Positions 18,875 through 28,366 are shown, counted from the stretch's first letter. The stretch: DNA of 64,000 nucleotides from Bacillus sp. USDA818B3_A (GCF_009928415.1 NZ_JAABNN010000002.1:496001-560000), one strand, 5' to 3'. Made by a program: numbers and translations. Notes: generated by a model from the letters alone, not told the origin.

Positions 18875-19831
18875 TTAATATGAAAGTTGTTTTCGAAAAA
18901 ACTCCTCGATTTTATCAAAAATGAATATAGTCCTGTCTTCATCAATCTCCTCTGCCCCATTCTTTGAAGCAAAAGATGTTGCTGCCCTTGGACCATTTTC
19001 ATCTAAATTTGTACGATTCAGAAACCCATGGCCGAGCCCATTAATAAGATAAAGAGATACACGATTCTCTCTATCAGCTAATTCCTGATACAATAACTTA
19101 CTTTGATGTGCTGGAACAGCTACGTCACTTAACCCATGCATAATTAGAAACGGTGGAAGCCCTGATTTTACATACGTTAATGGATTTGCTTCCTTCACAC
19201 GTTCAAGACATGTCAGTATGGGTGCTCCTAAAAACAACGATTCAAATGAATCAGGGTCAGAAGTCTTTTTATCTTTTGGAATTTGGACTGATTCAGGATC
19301 TCCTTCGATTATTCCATCTAATTCCCGTTGTTCATCGATTAGGAGAAAATCAACTGGACCATAGCCAATTACCACAGCTTGAACCTCACTTGTCATCTCA
19401 GGATAGAGAGGATTTTCTCCGATAAATTGGTTAGGTTCAGTTGTTGCGGCAAGTGCAGCAAGATGGCCTCCTGCCGATGAGCCCCAAATGCCTATTTTAT
19501 TGCGGTCTAAACCATATTCTTCTGCGATCGCTTTAACCCATCTAACCGCTGTTTTTACATCATGAATTGGCGCTGGAAAGATTTCCTCATCACTTAACCG
19601 GTAATCAATGCTTACCATTGCAAAGCCCTTACTTGCAAAAAATCGCGTGAAATCAGGACCTAATTTTCGATCACCAAAGCGCCATCCCCCGCCATGCAGC
19701 CAAATAATCACTGGAAGAGGCTCATTTTTCACCTTGGGTAAATATAAATCTGCTAATAGCTGTCTTCCATTTATCTCCGCGTAAATAAGATCGGATATGA
19801 TTTCTACAGAATAATTGACTAACTTTTCCAA
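18875..19831 (-). CDS. Alpha/beta hydrolase, carboxylesterase-like
   Basis: 318 residues of the hormone-sensitive-lipase/BD-FAE esterase group: oxyanion motif HGGGW at residues 46-50, nucleophile Ser119 in GSSAGG, acid Asp in MHGLSDVAVP and His in NGLGHGF near the C terminus. It has no signal peptide. Such enzymes remove acetyl or hydroxycinnamoyl groups from plant sugars. It sits between GH43 and quercetinase on the same strand (57 bp to the latter), which suggests de-esterification of plant glycosides. Confidence 0.85.
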   Translation of the reverse strand: MEKLVNYSVEIISDLIYAEINGRQLLADLYLPKVKNEPLPVIIWLHGGGWRFGDRKLGPDFTRFFASKGFAMVSIDYRLSDEEIFPAPIHDVKTAVRWVKAIAEEYGLDRNKIGIWGSSAGGHLAALAATTEPNQFIGENPLYPEMTSEVQAVVIGYGPVDFLLIDEQRELDGIIEGDPESVQIPKDKKTSDPDSFESLFLGAPILTCLERVKEANPLTYVKSGLPPFLIMHGLSDVAVPAHQSKLLYQELADRENRVSLYLINGLGHGFLNRTNLDENGPRAATSFASKNGAEEIDEDRTIFIFDKIEEFFRKQLSY

Positions 19832-19887
19832 CGAAAGTCCTCCTTAATAGATGCAATCTCTAACTTGTGATTGTCTTCTTGTTCCTA

Positions 19888-20916
19888 TTAATCTTTTACT
19901 GGACGACCACCAAGTACTTTCAGGTCAAGAATATCTAAATTTTGCATTACTCGATCAAAACGGAGTGGAGCCGGCTCGCTCGGGAAAATATAATCATCAT
20001 ACACATCGCCAAGAGTACGGAAAAATGGCTCGAATAGACCAGTGGCGAGGATACCCACCATTTTTGTGTAATGAGAATCCATTCGATAAGAATGAACCGT
20101 GTTAGCAGGCACGTGAAGTATATCACCAGGGTGTAGAACGACTTCTTCTCCATTTGCCCACAACGTAACTTGCCCTTCAATACAGAAGAAAAATTCCGTA
20201 TGCTCTTCATGATAGTGTTCAGGAATCGCTTCACCTTTCGGACCTTCTGAAACAACAAAAATAAATTCACCATTAGAATTGGCTTGAGTGGTCATCAAGG
20301 TATGAAGTTGATCTCCCGTAACCAAACGAATGCCTTCTCCCGTTTCAAGGACATATGGCGCAGCCTCTTCAGGTACTTCCCCATCTGTTACAAGTTGTGG
20401 TGTACTAACAACTTGATGATCAAAGAAAAACTCTACATCTGCAGCGAGTGATGCTTTCTCATATTTTTCAATGGATAGTTCATTCACGGCTTTTGGAGGG
20501 TGAACAAACTTGTCGTAAGGCTCACCAATAACGGAATAAAGTTGTGACACCGCTCCTTTTGAAGTAAAGGATAAAACCTGAGTGCGATGGCTGAGCATTT
20601 GATAGCTGTGTTCCGTACCAGCAGGAATAAAAGCATAGTTTCCTTCCGTCAGTAAATATTTCTTATTTGCAATCACAAGTTCAAGCCGCCCATGAAGTAT
20701 GTAAATTCCTTCATGACTATGTAAATGTTTATGCGATGGGAATGAGTCTCCCTTCCCTCCTGAAAGAATGACCATTTCTACTAAATTTTCCGTACTATTT
20801 CCATTTGCAATAATAGTAGCTAACTGTCTGCCAAATAGATACCGTTCCCCTTCCCCATTTCTTAATAAATACGGTATCTTGTGATCTGGCAGGTTATTCA
20901 TAAACAAGTGACTCAC
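19888..20916 (-). CDS. qdoI: Quercetin 2,3-dioxygenase (bicupin)
   Basis: 342 residues with two cupin domains. Both metal sites are complete: His62, His64, Glu69, His103 in the N-terminal cupin and His234, His236, Glu241, His275 in the C-terminal one, which is the same residue numbering as B. subtilis QdoI (YxaG). The enzyme opens the C ring of flavonols with O2, releasing CO and a depside. Cytosolic. Divergent from a LysR gene with a palindrome between them; the B. subtilis partner regulators QdoR/LmrA are not seen here. Confidence 0.95.
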   Translation of the reverse strand: MSHLFMNNLPDHKIPYLLRNGEGERYLFGRQLATIIANGNSTENLVEMVILSGGKGDSFPSHKHLHSHEGIYILHGRLELVIANKKYLLTEGNYAFIPAGTEHSYQMLSHRTQVLSFTSKGAVSQLYSVIGEPYDKFVHPPKAVNELSIEKYEKASLAADVEFFFDHQVVSTPQLVTDGEVPEEAAPYVLETGEGIRLVTGDQLHTLMTTQANSNGEFIFVVSEGPKGEAIPEHYHEEHTEFFFCIEGQVTLWANGEEVVLHPGDILHVPANTVHSYRMDSHYTKMVGILATGLFEPFFRTLGDVYDDYIFPSEPAPLRFDRVMQNLDILDLKVLGGRPVKD

Positions 20917-21025
20917 TGTAATCCTCCTCTGTTTCTACCTTTTTAATCTAGTTAATTGATAAGTTACCTAGTCGGTACCGCTAACTTCAACACATAGTAT
21001 ATGGTAGAATAGCAAAGGTGAGAAA

Positions 21026-21049
21026 TATAACTAATCGTTCACAGTTATA
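21026..21049. promoter_or_regulatory. LysR-type operator between qdoI and lysR
   Basis: Perfect 7-bp arms TATAACT and AGTTATA separated by 10 bp, located 64 bp before the LysR start in the divergent spacer, which fits the LTTR recognition-site pattern. A second pair, AAGTTA (20961-20966) and TAACTT (20982-20987), lies nearer qdoI and may be an activation site. Confidence 0.6.
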
Positions 21050-21112
21050 CCTTTTTTTCATATAGGTAATTAGCCTGCATTTACATATTCAACTAGAGAG
21101 GAGAAATTGCCT

Positions 21113-22021
21113 ATGGATCTTAAACAATTACGATACTTCGTCTCCGTCGCGGAACGATTGAGTTTTACTGAGGCAGCAATGGAACATTTTGTCGCTCAAT
21201 CAGCGATTAGCAAGCAAATTTCTAATCTAGAGGAACAAACAGGAGTTCAATTGTTTATTAGAAATAGACGAACGGTTCAATTAACGAATGCTGGAACCCA
21301 ATTATTAAAAGATGCCAAAAGCGTTATCGCCAGTTATGAAGAAGCGATCAGTAATGCAAGGCTTGCCGGAAATGGACTGTCCGGGAATCTTAAAATTGGG
21401 TATTTAGGACTTGAAAAAATCTTTTTACCAAAACTTATTAGTCAATTTACGAAGAAATATCCAGATGTAAATATTGAATTAATTCAATATACTAGAGATA
21501 CATTAAATTCCTCTTTAAAAATAGGAGAAATCGATATTGGTTTTACACTATCATTATCGATTGAAAAATTTCCCGAAATCATATCTAAAAAAATAGCCAA
21601 TATACCTTTTAATGTAGTACTGCACAGTGAACATCCTCTTGCCGATTTCAAAAAACTTAGTTTCTCTTCGATTGCATCTGAACCTATTATTGTGATGAAT
21701 CACGAAATATCTCCTGATGGTTTCCAACATATATCAGAACTTTTTAAAAAGCAGGGACTATCCCCAAACATTGTCAGAGAAGGTTCTCATTTTGAAACGG
21801 TATTGCTTATGATTGAAGCTGGCATTGGTATTTCTATACTTCCAAAAGCCATTTCGAATCCTCCTTCCACTCTTCGTTTTATTGAATTGGAAGAAAAAAT
21901 TGATGAAATTGACTTTATTATTGCTTGGAATCGAAATAACTGTAATCCATTTATTTCTTTATTTACAAAGGAATTTGAATCGTTTATGAACAACCAAGAA
22001 GTTGGACTAATCTTTACCTAA
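21113..22021 (+). CDS. LysR-family regulator of the quercetinase gene
   Basis: 302 residues from the ATG at 21113 (GAGGAG 9 bp upstream; an in-frame TTG at 21107 is less likely). N-terminal winged helix MDLKQLRYFVSVAERLSFTEAA, then a periplasmic-binding-like effector domain (about 90-295). Divergent arrangement with qdoI and the palindrome between them suggest that it senses a flavonol or a breakdown product and activates qdoI. Confidence 0.88.
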   Translation: MDLKQLRYFVSVAERLSFTEAAMEHFVAQSAISKQISNLEEQTGVQLFIRNRRTVQLTNAGTQLLKDAKSVIASYEEAISNARLAGNGLSGNLKIGYLGLEKIFLPKLISQFTKKYPDVNIELIQYTRDTLNSSLKIGEIDIGFTLSLSIEKFPEIISKKIANIPFNVVLHSEHPLADFKKLSFSSIASEPIIVMNHEISPDGFQHISELFKKQGLSPNIVREGSHFETVLLMIEAGIGISILPKAISNPPSTLRFIELEEKIDEIDFIIAWNRNNCNPFISLFTKEFESFMNNQEVGLIFT

Positions 22022-22023
22022 AA

Positions 22024-22053
22024 AAATCCACGCTATCAAAAAGGCGTGGATTT
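22024..22053. terminator. lysR terminator (AAATCCACGC hairpin)
   Basis: Perfect 10-bp arms AAATCCACGC/GCGTGGATTT with a 10-base loop, 3 bp after the lysR stop. On the plus strand it is followed by TTTACTTATTATTAT, on the minus strand by seven T residues, so it may work both ways. Confidence 0.7.
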
Positions 22054-22232
22054 ACTTATTATTATCCAATTCAGAGGTCCAGTTATTTAAAGCAGTTACA
22101 TTCAGCTGTATTAATTATGTTTCAATTGCTATGCACATAAAATTTTTAACTGCAGGGGAAATGATGTAAAAAACTGTACATACTATTATAATCCTTTCGG
22201 AGATTTAAATTTAAGCCAAATGAGGTGGAAAA

Positions 22233-23015
22233 ATGGCAAAAGTATTGACTGGCGTACATGCCGTTGTTACAGGAGGATCAAGCGGTTTAGGATATGCAAT
22301 GGTAGAAGCACTTCTTGATGAAGGAGCAACGGTTGCGGTGGCATCCCGTCCGGGAGCAAAAATGACGGAAGCTATAAAAAACCTTCAAGATAAGGGATAT
22401 TCAAATGTTTTTGAACTTCCATTGGATGTCAGGTCAGAGGAATCGGTACAAGATGCAGTCAACTGGGTAAAAACAGAATGGGGTAAGATCGATGTCCTCG
22501 TGAACAATGCCGGGATTGGCATGAGGACTGTAAACTCAAAATTCCTTACAGAACCACAGCCTTTCTATCAGGTCTCTCCTGAAGGGTTTCGAAATTTAAT
22601 CGATACAAATGTGACCGGTTATTTCCTAACCTCCCGGGGATTCGCTCCTCTGATGGTCGAGCAGGGAAGAGGAAAAATCATCAATATATCGATGAATTAT
22701 GAAACCATGAAACGAAAAGGATTTGTCCCATACGGCCCTTCTCGTGCCGCAACCGAGTCCCTGTCATTTATCATGGCTGAAGACCTGCGTGAACTTGGAG
22801 TGACTGTAAATATGCTTCTTCCTGGCGGGGCCACCGTAACCGGAATGATACCTGATGAAGTGAGGAAGGAACTTGAAGGAAACTCTCAGCTTCTGAAGCC
22901 GGAAATCATGGCAAAACCTATCGTTTATCTTGCCTCCGAGCAATCTGAAGGATTAACAGGTGAACGCCTAGTCGCAACCGAATTTGACAGCTGGTTAAAA
23001 AATCGAACCAAATAA
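22233..23015 (+). CDS. SDR-family oxidoreductase with altered active site
   Basis: 260 residues, Rossmann fold with TGGSSGLG (13-20) and NNAG (91-94). The active-site tetrad has Ser153 (NISMN) and Tyr167, but the usual Lys of YxxxK is Arg171 (YGPSR). Typical classical SDRs use that Lys for cofactor binding and proton transfer, so activity may be altered or the protein may have another job. A GAGGTGG site precedes the ATG. Downstream of lysR but behind its terminator. Confidence 0.8.
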   Translation: MAKVLTGVHAVVTGGSSGLGYAMVEALLDEGATVAVASRPGAKMTEAIKNLQDKGYSNVFELPLDVRSEESVQDAVNWVKTEWGKIDVLVNNAGIGMRTVNSKFLTEPQPFYQVSPEGFRNLIDTNVTGYFLTSRGFAPLMVEQGRGKIINISMNYETMKRKGFVPYGPSRAATESLSFIMAEDLRELGVTVNMLLPGGATVTGMIPDEVRKELEGNSQLLKPEIMAKPIVYLASEQSEGLTGERLVATEFDSWLKNRTK

Positions 23016-23262
23016 ATGAGTGAAGAGACTTCTTCCTTGGCAATATGAATGAATAGAGAAAGAGACTTATTATTGCGTTTTTTCGTGGATTCAAAAAGTT
23101 TTAGAAGGAGCCAACATCAAACCGGGTTCAGTTCACAATAAGGACACCATTTTATATGAAAATAGAGCCTTATTAATTCACTGTTTACTTATCTAATTTT
23201 TGAATGTCCATAGTATAACCTCCTGCATCAGAGATAACCTATCATTATGGAGGTGCTAGACA

Positions 23263-23751
23263 TTGGGTAAAAAATTCGAAAAAAACCTTATAAAATTCCT
23301 TTATTTATTCGGTATTAGTTCTTTTATATATTTAATTAAAAAACCACTTGCAAAGGACTGGCTCCTTGTTTTCTTTATAAAAAGTTATTATGCATCACTT
23401 GTCGATAATCTGGTTGTAAATAAAGGCTATGTTCAATATCCCACCCGATTTCCAAAACAAGTTAAAACAAACGTGTTGTTTGATTACATACTTTTCCCAA
23501 TTACTTGTGTCTTTTATAATCAACTAACTAAAGATTCTCGCATTATTCAGTGCCTTATAAAAGTTCTGTATTTCAGTGTACCGATGACAATTGCTGAGCT
23601 ATGGCTAGAAAAAAATACACAGCTTGTTAAATATAAAAAAGGATGGAATTGGAAAATCACTTTTTGTTCTCTCTCTATTTCCTTTTTATTGGTTAGATTT
23701 ACAATGTCTGTTATAAGACGTATCTTCAATAATAAATACGAGTTATCTTAG
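23263..23751 (+). CDS. CBO0543-family membrane protein
   Basis: 162 residues, four hydrophobic segments (about 12-25, 70-90, 100-120, 130-150), with family-like motifs ASLVDNLVVNKGYVQYPTR and AELWLEKNTQLVKYKKGW. The family is widespread in spore-forming Bacilli and has no known function. The start is TTG, 9 bp after GGAGG. Upstream 23016-23262 shows no recognisable gene. Confidence 0.7.
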   Translation: MGKKFEKNLIKFLYLFGISSFIYLIKKPLAKDWLLVFFIKSYYASLVDNLVVNKGYVQYPTRFPKQVKTNVLFDYILFPITCVFYNQLTKDSRIIQCLIKVLYFSVPMTIAELWLEKNTQLVKYKKGWNWKITFCSLSISFLLVRFTMSVIRRIFNNKYELS

Positions 23752-23806
23752 ATGGACATTCTTTAATCTCCTATAAGAATCAAAAAGATATTAGGAATGT
23801 TTTCTT

Positions 23807-24919
23807 TTAAAAGGTCGGAGCAGGAAATTGATCAATTTTGATACGAAGTAAACTATAAGGTTTCTGTCGTAAGTCTTTTCCATAATGATATCTAGGCTGT
23901 CGATGTAATTGGTTCACAATGACATACAAATATTGATCCGGACCAATTGAAAAAGTATCCGGCCACAAAATTCTCGGATCATGTGCGATAGTTTCCATTA
24001 TGCCATTTGGCAATATCTTACGGATACTGTTGTTTTCATAATCTCCAGCATAAACAGTTCCCTTTGCATCGGTGATCATTCCATCAGACGCACCTTTTTC
24101 TCCCCAATACTCCACATGATAAGGTAAATCGATGTCCTGTATTATTCTGTCTCTTAGGGCTTCTGTTGAGATCGAGAACAAATGACGACTGGTTAGTGGA
24201 GCAAAAAATAATATCTTTCCATCGGGAGAAATCGCAAGACTATCAGACGCCAATCTAAATGGAGAAGTTGAACCGTCTTTGTTTCGATTCATTAAAATTT
24301 GACCTTCTACTTTTGGTAAAAAATAGGGGTCGGGTGAAGTTGAAGGTGCCCCATTTAACCGTCTAAACGCGTCTCCATTTGATAAATCTACGACGATAAT
24401 AGCTCCTGGGCCTCTTGAAGAAGAATCCGTTATATAGGCATAACCTTCTTTTCCAACACGAAAATCAAAACGGACATCATTCAGATAAGTTGTAGGCAGG
24501 ACAACATCTTCTTTAAAGGTATATACTTTTCTTATTGTATTGGTTTTTAAATCAACAGCGACTAATTTTGCCCCCCCTTTAATAGGTTCAGAAAAATTGG
24601 GTGCGGCTGTATCTAATATCCAAAGCGTTCCCCTTCCATCAGCAACTACACTTTGGACACTGATGAAAGTCATTGTGATATTCTCGGGGTTAACCAAATT
24701 GGTTTGTAAATTAGGATAAGGCTGCAATTTATCCTCAACAATTTCCGCCACCGTAAATTTAACATCGTCTCCCCATTTCGGAAAGCAAATAAAAATACGA
24801 CCGGTTTCTGAAACAGTAACACCTGTAGGCATAGCCCCATAAAATGCATAAACTAGTTCTAACTTACCGAAATATTTTTCACTTGGTAACATAGGTTTCA
24901 AAATATCCTCCTCAGGCAT
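23807..24919 (-). CDS. Yellow/major-royal-jelly-like beta-propeller protein
   Basis: 370 residues related to the L-dopachrome-tautomerase-related (MRJP/yellow) and SMP-30-like propellers; recognisable stretches are PTGVTVSETGRIFICFPKW, WILDTAAPNF, TYLNDVRFD and YITDSSSRGPGAIIVVDL. No signal peptide is seen. Propellers of this group bind or hydrolyse small ligands (lactones, phenolics). Its place beside plant-phenolic genes suggests a role with aromatic or lactone intermediates, but that is only inference. Confidence 0.72.
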   Translation of the reverse strand: MPEEDILKPMLPSEKYFGKLELVYAFYGAMPTGVTVSETGRIFICFPKWGDDVKFTVAEIVEDKLQPYPNLQTNLVNPENITMTFISVQSVVADGRGTLWILDTAAPNFSEPIKGGAKLVAVDLKTNTIRKVYTFKEDVVLPTTYLNDVRFDFRVGKEGYAYITDSSSRGPGAIIVVDLSNGDAFRRLNGAPSTSPDPYFLPKVEGQILMNRNKDGSTSPFRLASDSLAISPDGKILFFAPLTSRHLFSISTEALRDRIIQDIDLPYHVEYWGEKGASDGMITDAKGTVYAGDYENNSIRKILPNGIMETIAHDPRILWPDTFSIGPDQYLYVIVNQLHRQPRYHYGKDLRQKPYSLLRIKIDQFPAPTF

Positions 24920-24981
24920 TCAAACGGGATATCTCCTATATATGATTTATATTTTTTCTAGTGCATGTTTCTTAATAAGTT

Positions 24982-25971
24982 TTAAAGTGGTACTAACTTA
25001 TTAATTAGCTTCTCTTTCGCCAGCCAAGCTCCTCCAATGACCCCTGCGTTATTGCCTAGTGTGGCAATAACAATCTCGACACCATGTGCAACTCTCGGAA
25101 AAGCGAATCGAATAAATTCCTCTTTCAGAGGTCTCAGCAATGTATCACCAGCTTTTGATACTCCGCCTCCAATAACGATTTTTTCAGGATTTAAGCCATT
25201 GGCTAAATTAGCAAGGGCCAATCCTAAATGGTAGGCAACCTCACCTATGACTCTGTTTGCGAGTTCATCCCCTTCGTTTGCAGCGTCAAAAACACGCTTG
25301 GCAGTCAGAGCCTGTCCATCATAAAAATTTCGTAATATACTAGTCTTGTTGGTAGAAGCTAATCCCTCCATTGCCAAACGGACAACTCCTGTTGCGGATG
25401 CTACCGTTTCCAGACATCCTGATTTCCCACAATTACAAGGTGAACCATCTCTAGGTACCGATGTTATATGACCTATTTCACCACCGGCTCCATTTACCCC
25501 ATGTACAATCTCGCCATTAACGATAATTCCGCCACCAACACCTGTTCCTAAAGTAACACAAATTAAGTTTTTAGCCCCTTTACCCGCACCTTTCCACATT
25601 TCACCGATTGCAGCAATATTTGCATCATTGTCCACAACAACCGGCAGGGAGGTTTCCCTCTCAAGAATGGTTTGTAAAAGGAATCGCTCCCAGCCTAGGT
25701 TAACCGCCACTTCAACAGAACCATCATCCGAATTAACAGGGCCCGGCGCACCGATTCCGATTCCGACTAATTGATTTTTTGTTTGATTTAATTCTACTAA
25801 CTTTTGATCAATCGCTCTTGCAATCGATGCAGGTATGTGTTTGCCCTTATTACTTAGATCAGTATCGATCTCCCAGCTATATATGATGTCACCCTGCAAA
25901 CTGATAAAAGCCATTTTAACCGTGGTCCCACCTACATCAACACCAACTAACCATCTTTCTTCCATAACCAT
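24982..25971 (-). CDS. ROK-family sugar kinase (glucokinase-like)
   Basis: 329 residues. ATP-binding DVGGTT (12-17), the sugar-binding VDNDANIAAIGE, GTGVGGGII, and the ROK zinc motif CNCGKSGCLE. Glucokinases of Bacillus belong here (GlcK). It follows a TIM-barrel/Gfo pair on the same strand but behind a terminator-like hairpin, so it may be partly separate. Likely task: phosphorylate the free hexose that the nearby pathway releases. Two ATG codons (25971 and 25965) are possible starts. Confidence 0.85.
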   Translation of the reverse strand: MVMEERWLVGVDVGGTTVKMAFISLQGDIIYSWEIDTDLSNKGKHIPASIARAIDQKLVELNQTKNQLVGIGIGAPGPVNSDDGSVEVAVNLGWERFLLQTILERETSLPVVVDNDANIAAIGEMWKGAGKGAKNLICVTLGTGVGGGIIVNGEIVHGVNGAGGEIGHITSVPRDGSPCNCGKSGCLETVASATGVVRLAMEGLASTNKTSILRNFYDGQALTAKRVFDAANEGDELANRVIGEVAYHLGLALANLANGLNPEKIVIGGGVSKAGDTLLRPLKEEFIRFAFPRVAHGVEIVIATLGNNAGVIGGAWLAKEKLINKLVPL

Positions 25972-26021
25972 TCACTCATTTCCTTTAAGTTTTCCCACTT
26001 TGAAAAGCGCCATGTTTACAA

Positions 26022-26049
26022 AAGAGGCTCCTCGATTGAGAAGCCTCTT
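26022..26049 (-). terminator. Terminator between the Gfo and ROK genes
   Basis: AAGAGGCT/AGCCTCTT arms followed on the minus strand by TTTTGTAAAC. A second hairpin, GCGCCCA/TGGGCGT, lies just upstream on the transcript (about 26076-26098). Confidence 0.6.
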
Positions 26050-26112
26050 GTTAAGTTTGAGAATTGTCCAACTCCAACGCCCAGTGACTAATGGGCGCTT
26101 CTGCCTATCTCA

Positions 26113-27300
26113 TTATTTTACAGCTGCCGCTGTTTTTTCAAGGTTAACCCATTGTCCATTTTCAGCGGATTCAAGGATTGCATCTGCAATTAATTCAATC
26201 TGGTAGCCATCATGGAAGTTAGGTGAGAATTCAGTACCCTCACTTATTGCTTTAAAGAAATCATATGTTTCAATGATCTTTGTTTCGCCGTAACCAATAC
26301 CTAGAGCAGGAATTGGCCATAATCCTTCACCGTAAGGAGTAGCTGGTCCTGTGTAAACAGTTCTGAAGCCTTTTGCATCACTTGGATCATCTGCAAAGCA
26401 AACTTGAAGCTCGTCACGGCGCTCATAGTTAAAGTATAAAGAACCTTTTTCACCATGAATTTCAAAAGTTAGGAAGTTGTTGCGGCCATGTGCATTACGA
26501 GTTGCCTCGATCGTTCCAATTGCACCATTATCGAATTTGACCATGGTGATAAATTCATCGTCTACATCAACAGCTGCTTTTGGCACATCGTCGCCTCCAG
26601 CTTTCACTGTACCTAACTTGTCGATGCCGCCAGTTTGAATTGGTCTTTCAGGAATCCACGTTTTTGTGATCGCATTTACATCTGTAACTTCACCTACAAG
26701 GTAACGAGCATAATCAACCACGTGTGTTCCGATATCACCTAGAGCACCTGATCCAGCAATTTTCTTTTGGAAGCGCCATGATAATGGAGAATTCGGATCC
26801 GCAGACCAGTCTTGTAAGTATGTTCCACGGAAGCTTAGAACTTTACCAATTCTTCCTTCTTCAATATATTTTTTCGCAAGAGCAACAGCTGGTGTTCTTC
26901 TGTAATTGAAAGCAACGGCGTGTTTTACACCTGCAGCTTTTACTGCTTCTAACATTTCCTTCGCTTGTTCAGCGCCTAATGCTAAGGGCTTTTCACAAAT
27001 AATATGCTTGCCTGCTTTTGCTGCTGCAATCGCGATTTCAGCATGAGTATTGTTTGGAGTAACAATGTCGATGACATCGATTTCTGGGTTGTTAACAACT
27101 TCTCTCCAATCGGTAGCATAGTTGTCAAAGCCTAATCTCGCTGCCGCATCTTTAGCTAATCCTTCGTTAACGTCAACTACTGTGTGACGATGAGGAATTG
27201 CTGGTGCAGGCCAGAAAAACATTGGCATACCTGCATATGCAAGTGAATGCGCCTTACCCATAAATCCTCCGCCGATCATACCTACGTTTAATTTTTTCAT
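26113..27300 (-). CDS. Gfo/Idh/MocA-family sugar dehydrogenase
   Basis: 395 residues from the ATG at 27300 (GGGAGG 8 bp upstream). N-terminal Rossmann fold MKKLNVGMIGGGFMGKAH, the EKP motif in CEKPLALG (substrate/NAD Lys) and the C-terminal alpha/beta substrate domain with ADIGTH-like GDIGTHVVDYARY. Family members oxidise hexoses, glycosides or inositols, often at C3. It lies downstream of an IolE-like TIM-barrel gene in the same transcription unit and is homologous to 32776-33954. Confidence 0.87.
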   Translation of the reverse strand: MKKLNVGMIGGGFMGKAHSLAYAGMPMFFWPAPAIPHRHTVVDVNEGLAKDAAARLGFDNYATDWREVVNNPEIDVIDIVTPNNTHAEIAIAAAKAGKHIICEKPLALGAEQAKEMLEAVKAAGVKHAVAFNYRRTPAVALAKKYIEEGRIGKVLSFRGTYLQDWSADPNSPLSWRFQKKIAGSGALGDIGTHVVDYARYLVGEVTDVNAITKTWIPERPIQTGGIDKLGTVKAGGDDVPKAAVDVDDEFITMVKFDNGAIGTIEATRNAHGRNNFLTFEIHGEKGSLYFNYERRDELQVCFADDPSDAKGFRTVYTGPATPYGEGLWPIPALGIGYGETKIIETYDFFKAISEGTEFSPNFHDGYQIELIADAILESAENGQWVNLEKTAAAVK

Positions 27301-27366
27301 CTTAGTATCCTCCCACAATTATCTTCTTATTTTTAAAAAGTTTGATATTCTTAATGGATGAAACGT

Positions 27367-28188
27367 TTATGCTTGATTTACTTTATCAAATTGATTTAAA
27401 TAGCTGCGGCTGATTTTAGCCCCTTGTTTTGGATCTGGGTAGCTGTCTAACTCAACTGTAATCCAGCCATCATAGTTTGCCTCTTCTAATGCTTTAACCA
27501 TTTCATCAAATTTTTGATGCCCTTCACCTAATGGTAAAAACTCACCATTGGCATAATCTTTGAAGTGAACATATTTGATGCGGTCCACATATTTTCTGAT
27601 GACAGCCACCGGATCTCCACCGCCAGCTTCAATGTGAGCTGTATCTGGGCAAAGGTTAATCTTTGTTAATGGCATTAGTTTATCTAATTGTTCAGGAGCC
27701 TGAACGTTCGTACCTAAATGCGGATGATAACTTGCAATCAGATTATATTTTTCAGCAATTTCAACTACTTTATTAAGTGCATTACCAAGAGCCGTATAAT
27801 CGCTTTCAAGAATGCCGTTTGCACGCACCGCTCCGCCGCCGATTACCAGGTGGATTGCACCTGCTTCTGACGCGAATTGTGCTACACTTTCAATTTTTAT
27901 TAATTCTTCTTCTAAAATATCAGGGAAAATAAAATTCCCGCCTGTATATACACCAACCAAAGATAAAGAATAGTCATTCATTAATTTTAAAAATTCTTCT
28001 TTTTTATCTTTATATTGCATCAGGTTTCCATCGAAGATTTCAAAGCCGTCATAGCCAGCTTCGGAAATATCCTTTAATGCCTCTTCTGTTGATCCGTAAG
28101 CAAGGTAGTAAGAATCCTTAACAGAAGTAACACCCGCTGGATGACCAACTACGCCGCCCCAAGTATTTGTTTGATAACCTAATTTCAT
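27367..28188 (-). CDS. TIM-barrel sugar isomerase/epimerase (IolE/IolI-like)
   Basis: 273 residues from the ATG at 28188, preceded by GGAGG; a longer in-frame reading from 28233 lacks a ribosome binding site. AP_endonuc_2 barrel with likely metal ligands in SYHPHLGT, LCPDTAHIEAGG, YVHFKDY and TVELD. Family members are inosose dehydratases, 3-epimerases and related lyases. First gene after three TGTAAT-type operators; it is paired with the Gfo dehydrogenase, which points to a dehydrogenase/isomerase couple acting on a keto sugar. Confidence 0.82.
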   Translation of the reverse strand: MKLGYQTNTWGGVVGHPAGVTSVKDSYYLAYGSTEEALKDISEAGYDGFEIFDGNLMQYKDKKEEFLKLMNDYSLSLVGVYTGGNFIFPDILEEELIKIESVAQFASEAGAIHLVIGGGAVRANGILESDYTALGNALNKVVEIAEKYNLIASYHPHLGTNVQAPEQLDKLMPLTKINLCPDTAHIEAGGGDPVAVIRKYVDRIKYVHFKDYANGEFLPLGEGHQKFDEMVKALEEANYDGWITVELDSYPDPKQGAKISRSYLNQFDKVNQA

Positions 28189-28268
28189 GTGATTACCTCC
28201 ATATCTTTTGGAATTTAGTGTGCCATATTTCATCCTATAAAAACCGAAGCAAACTCACCTTCAAAGTT

Positions 28269-28282
28269 AGTAATCGATTACA
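28269..28282. promoter_or_regulatory. LacI-type operator A1 (proximal)
   Basis: AGTAATCGATTACA, one base off the palindrome TGTAATCGATTACA. Centre 87 bp upstream of the TIM-barrel start at 28188. The whole gap 28189-28529 carries three operators and AT-rich DNA; I found no confident -35/-10 pair. Confidence 0.75.
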
Positions 28283-28352
28283 TTTTTGCTAATATTATTA
28301 CTCTCCACCTTAATAATATTAATATTTAAACTAAGTAATAAAAAAACATTAA

Positions 28353-28366
28353 TGTAATCCATTACA
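28353..28366. promoter_or_regulatory. LacI-type operator A2 (middle, CC-centre variant)
   Basis: TGTAATCCATTACA: identical arms, but the central CG is changed. Its centre is 84 bp from that of A1. Confidence 0.7.
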
